From: Salminus brasiliensis
Taxonomy: Eukaryota; Chordata; Actinopteri; Characiformes; Bryconidae
Length of the DNA stretch: 64,000 nt
NCBI RefSeq assembly: GCF_030463535.1
Contig: NC_132899.1
Span: forward strand, 17,461,490-17,525,489
Reading direction: 5' to 3'
Shown here: positions 60,900 to 64,000 of the stretch, piece after piece
Layout: the number at the start of each line of letters is the position of its first letter
How positions within the stretch are numbered: the stretch's first letter is position 1
The notes under the pieces: generated by a model
Told to the model about the DNA's origin: nothing
The model's input: only the letters and a program-made list of their open reading frames with translations
Database searches by the model: none
Position numbers and translations under genes: made by a program

Positions 60900-62200
60900 G
60901 CTGTCATGTAAAAACCTTCAAAATGTCAACTACAAGAGGGGGTAACTGAGCTTCCAATGTAGGTCAGTGTTAACATATTTTATTCCAAGTAATTTTGGAG
61001 CATTTCTATTGCTCCGATTATCATGAAATTCTGAAATGTAAAGAACGATTGCCAAATTATGTCAAAAGGTTAAAAAAAATGAGTATGTTTAACAGAAAAG
61101 TTGCAGCGTTTAAATGTATCTACATCACACACCAAACATTTCCCCTTTATGGTCCACCACCACTTCTCTCTGGCTCAGCTTTTTTCAAACCATTTAGTAA
61201 TAACCTCCTTGTAAATATAACATTTATGTACATAAACATCTAGATATGTAATATGGAACTCATTTCATTATTTTCCCTTTTTGCCTAAAGAAATCAACAG
61301 ATTTCTAAAAATCATCAAATTCAACTGAAAAGCACACAGACCCCCCCTCCCCCTCTCTGTTCCTGAACTGCATTATGAAAAATATAATATGTAATATAAT
61401 AAAATATAATAATCGCTCTCCTATTAAAACTTCTGTACTTTCAATGGAAGTCTGTGGAAAAAGACTTTGTTCTAAACCTATTTGAAGCATTTCTATTTGT
61501 TCCTTCATCATGACATTCTGACACAAAGCAAAAATAACTGCCAAATTCACATTATAAAAAATGGATACAAGGTTTCTGCTGGACAGCAATATGTACTACA
61601 CATGTACATGTATTATATAGTAATATAATATAGCATTGTAGTGATTATGTAAATGAAAGAAGTGCCATAATTAGAAGTTAGGTTTTATTTTATCAGTTAT
61701 TTAACACAAAAGTTCATATGCTGCTTTTACTGTCATATCTATGCTACACGCCACTTTTTTCCCTTTTAGGAACACTTTCACTTCTCTGGCTCGGCTTTTA
61801 AATCCATGGGACGGTTTTGATCAGTAACAATGACTTCCTCCTTAACATTATATAGATAAACTGTATGGAACATTTTATTAATTTAATTTTCTTCTTGAGT
61901 AAAGAACTCCTAATATTTACTTGTTGGACAACTGGACAACATATAGACCTTTTTTTCCAGTTCCTGAGCTGCATTAATAAAAATTGTCACTCTTGCACAA
62001 AAGCCTTTCATACGTTCAATGGAAGAGAGTAGGAAACGACTTTAAGTCATTTAAGAGTATTCAGAGCTATTGATCCATTAGCCATGACATTAGAGAACTG
62101 CCAGATTCACAAGGTTTTTGTGTGTCAGCGACAATATGTAAATTTGAGAATACACAGAATAAAACAGTACACTGCTCATGAACAGAAAACCTGACTGAGG
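60900..62200. repeat. decayed tandem repeat, units of about 500-600 bp
   Basis: Ordered phrases recur at intervals: CATTTCTATTGCTCC... at 61001, CATTTCTATTTGTTCC at 61488 and CTATTGATCCATTAGCC near 62067; ACTTCTCTCTGGCTCAGC near 61160 and ACTTCTCTGGCTCGGC near 61778; GTTCCTGAACTGCATTA near 61362 and GTTCCTGAGCTGCATTA near 61960. Copies are strongly diverged. A further relative lies at 9715-9860, so the unit is also dispersed. There is no coding capacity. It may overlap the chac2 3' UTR. Confidence 0.5.
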
Positions 62201-62382
62201 TAAAGTTATTGGACATTACAGTGTAGCTGTATTTTGTGGCTACAAAGCTGTGCAAAGTTTCAGTGAAACGATTTGGTCAGCTTCCACCTCATCCTGTAGA
62301 AACTGACTGTGATTAGGAGATGTAGATAAAGTGTGTGCCAAGTTCATACAGCTGAGCAGATAATCAGGTATGTAAGTGGAGG

Positions 62383-62754
62383 TTACTCGGCTGTCTGCTC
62401 CAATAGATCCTTGACCATCCGCTCTAATGAGAACAGATGATCGTCTGAGTCTTCGGGTACCAGCTGTCTTAGAGCCTCAGCCAGCTCAAACAGGTACTCT
62501 GTGTTCTTCCCGCTGGGACCTACAGACTTGAGGATTTGCTGGGCGATCATTTCCAGAGGCGCTGGGCCGAGGTAGTTTGGGTTATCACAGGATCCAATGT
62601 AGAGTAGTGTGTCCTGCATTGGTTGGTGTTCTTCTTTAGGATGGAAAGTTACTGTCATCACCCGATATCCACCTTTCTCCCTGTAGTCAAGATACTCCTT
62701 CACCTCCTTCTCCCGTCCTGAAGGTAACTTGTAAGCAACACCCCAAACACACCC
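62383..62754 (-). CDS. chac2: chac2 terminal exon (partial gene)
   Basis: ChaC2 is a cytosolic gamma-glutamylcyclotransferase that splits glutathione into 5-oxoproline and Cys-Gly. This last exon encodes 123 residues. The acceptor CTGACAG ends at 62755 and the frame opens [13 protein letters not shown]. It includes the glutamates equivalent to human E74 and E83 ([14 protein letters not shown]), then [17 protein letters not shown] and [14 protein letters not shown], and stops with TAA at 62383-62385. These match ChaC2 closely and ChaC1 less well. The exons with the N-terminal GYGSL glycine loop are not in the 1.2 kb to the right, so they lie beyond the window. psme4 is transcribed toward it. 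Confidence 0.94.
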   Translation of the reverse strand, partial: GCVWGVAYKLPSGREKEVKEYLDYREKGGYRVMTVTFHPKEEHQPMQDTLLYIGSCDNPNYLGPAPLEMIAQQILKSVGPSGKNTEYLFELAEALRQLVPEDSDDHLFSLERMVKDLLEQTAE

Positions 62755-62983
62755 CTGTCAGTGCAAGAAAGATGAGATTTACTTTTTATTTACGCTGTAT
62801 GTACATGCAGCCTCAGAGTACGAAAAATGTTTTTAGGTCCAAATATGTACTTTGATGAGTATTAAAATAACCCATGTCCTGCTATTTTTATACCAAAATG
62901 TAATGCATGTATGTAAACAATTTCTGTTTACCCCCCCCCCTCCCTCTGTTGTTCAAACATTATAAACTTCTTATATACACAGA

Positions 62984-63775
62984 GGCATGCAAACATTTAG
63001 GCACCCCTGGTCTAAATGTGTTACCATGAATAGCTAAGCAAGTAAAACATGACAATTTGCCAAAGATATAAAGGTGACATTACTTTAATATTGAAAGATT
63101 ACTTTTATTTCCATCTTTTACAGTTACAAAAAAAGGGGAAAGGCATAAAACAAAAACTTGCTTCAAAAATATGATGGTATTTAATTGAACTAAACTTTCT
63201 ATTAGGAAAATGTTTCCGCTGTTCTCTTAATAAAATAATTTCTATTCAAAGCTCTATTTTAACATCATTGGACTTGTTTTCTACATTGTTTAGATGTTCC
63301 TTTAAAAACTTCTGATGCTGAATTTTGTGGATCAGGATGCAGGAAAGGTTTTCTTCTGATGACTTTCATTAAGGACATTTGTACATGTGTTGCTTCCCAG
63401 TAGAACAGTGCACCACCATTCCAGAGACTTCCTGAAGATCTCAGTCCAACAGGGGTTCACTCTTCCAGAGTGTTTTTGCTCTTTCCGATCTCTCCTTGAT
63501 CTCTGTTGTTATGGCACTTCTTAATTAATTACGAAGGAAACAGCAACCTAAAAACATGTTACTGTCTTCTTATAGCCTTCTCCAGCTTTGTGAAACTGTT
63601 TCAGGGCGCTAGGCAGCTGCTTCCAGGAGCTTATAGCTGCCATTGATTGTTTGGACAATGTAGTATATAATAAGTTTTGAAATTTGCATCATGGTCTTTT
63701 CTAATGATGATTTCACAAACCATAACCCTAACAGGCTAACAAAGGTCTGAGGCCTTGCTAAAAAGTGTATATAAA
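62984..63775 (-). mobile_element. decayed, internally deleted Tc1-like copy, family 4
   Basis: The left end reads GCATGCAAACATTTAGGCACCCC. On the minus strand the N-terminal, DNA-binding part of a Tc1-like transposase is recognisable: + strand phrases CAGTAGAACAGTGCACCACC near 63400, TCTTATAGCCTTCTCCAGC near 63570 and GCTAGGCAGCTGCTTCC near 63608, all reverse complements. The catalytic half is deleted. It lies within a chac2 intron if the upstream chac2 exons are to the right. Same family as 18861-19264, in opposite orientation. Confidence 0.65.
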
Positions 63776-64000
63776 GGAAGGATTCTATAGTTTTCAGTGA
63801 CTGCACTCACTAAGCACCCCAGTAAGCAATCATGCCAGGTACAGTTTAGTACTATTTTTCTGAAAGTGATTGTTTATTATAGAGGTCAGTGTAGAGCAAA
63901 GATAAAACAAAAAATGTTTGATATAAATAACTACTCATTTAATCCCCAAATATTACATATAAATATTACATATAAAGATACTGGCCACATTACCTCAGGG
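63776..64000. other. right edge, nothing recognised
   Basis: AT-rich sequence, presumably chac2 intron. It has a short duplication of ATATTACATATAAA at about 63951-63975 but no exon. Confidence 0.4.

Overview
This is vertebrate nuclear DNA, almost certainly from a ray-finned (teleost) fish. Genes are split into many short exons with GT-AG introns. Intergenic DNA and introns are AT-rich and full of Tc1/mariner-type transposons, small inverted-repeat elements, a tRNA-like SINE and microsatellites. Three protein-coding genes are supported: the 5' end of thbs2 (thrombospondin-2, minus strand, about 1-2830), a complete psme4 (proteasome activator PA200, plus strand, 37327-57586 plus UTRs), and the last exon of chac2 (glutathione-specific gamma-glutamylcyclotransferase 2, minus strand, 62383-62754).

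Layout. 1-2830 holds the thbs2 N-terminal domain exon, the signal-peptide exon and a non-coding first exon. About 2900-36900 is a 34-kb gap between the divergent thbs2 and psme4 promoters with no gene I can support. It contains two full-length Tc1-like transposons (15260-16853, transposase broken by one stop; 32089-33683, transposase intact), two decayed mariner-type copies, a SINE and several small palindromic repeats. 36930-59060 is psme4. I could place 45 coding exons; they sum to 5484 nt and keep one frame to a conserved C-terminus ending in YYA. Its introns carry decayed transposons. 59237-60842 is a third Tc1-like element just past the psme4 poly(A) signal, with an intact 340-residue transposase and almost identical terminal repeats. 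60900-62200 is a decayed, tandemly duplicated repeat. The window then ends with the chac2 terminal exon and one more decayed transposon.

The host genes do not form one pathway. Thbs2 is a secreted matricellular glycoprotein, PA200 a nuclear proteasome cap, and ChaC2 a cytosolic glutathione-degrading enzyme. psme4 and chac2 are tail to tail, echoing human 2p16 but without ERLEC1 and GPR75 between them. I found no operon, CRISPR array, phage or novel multi-gene system. The most interesting material is the layered transposon record, especially the apparently very recent insertion at 59237-60842.
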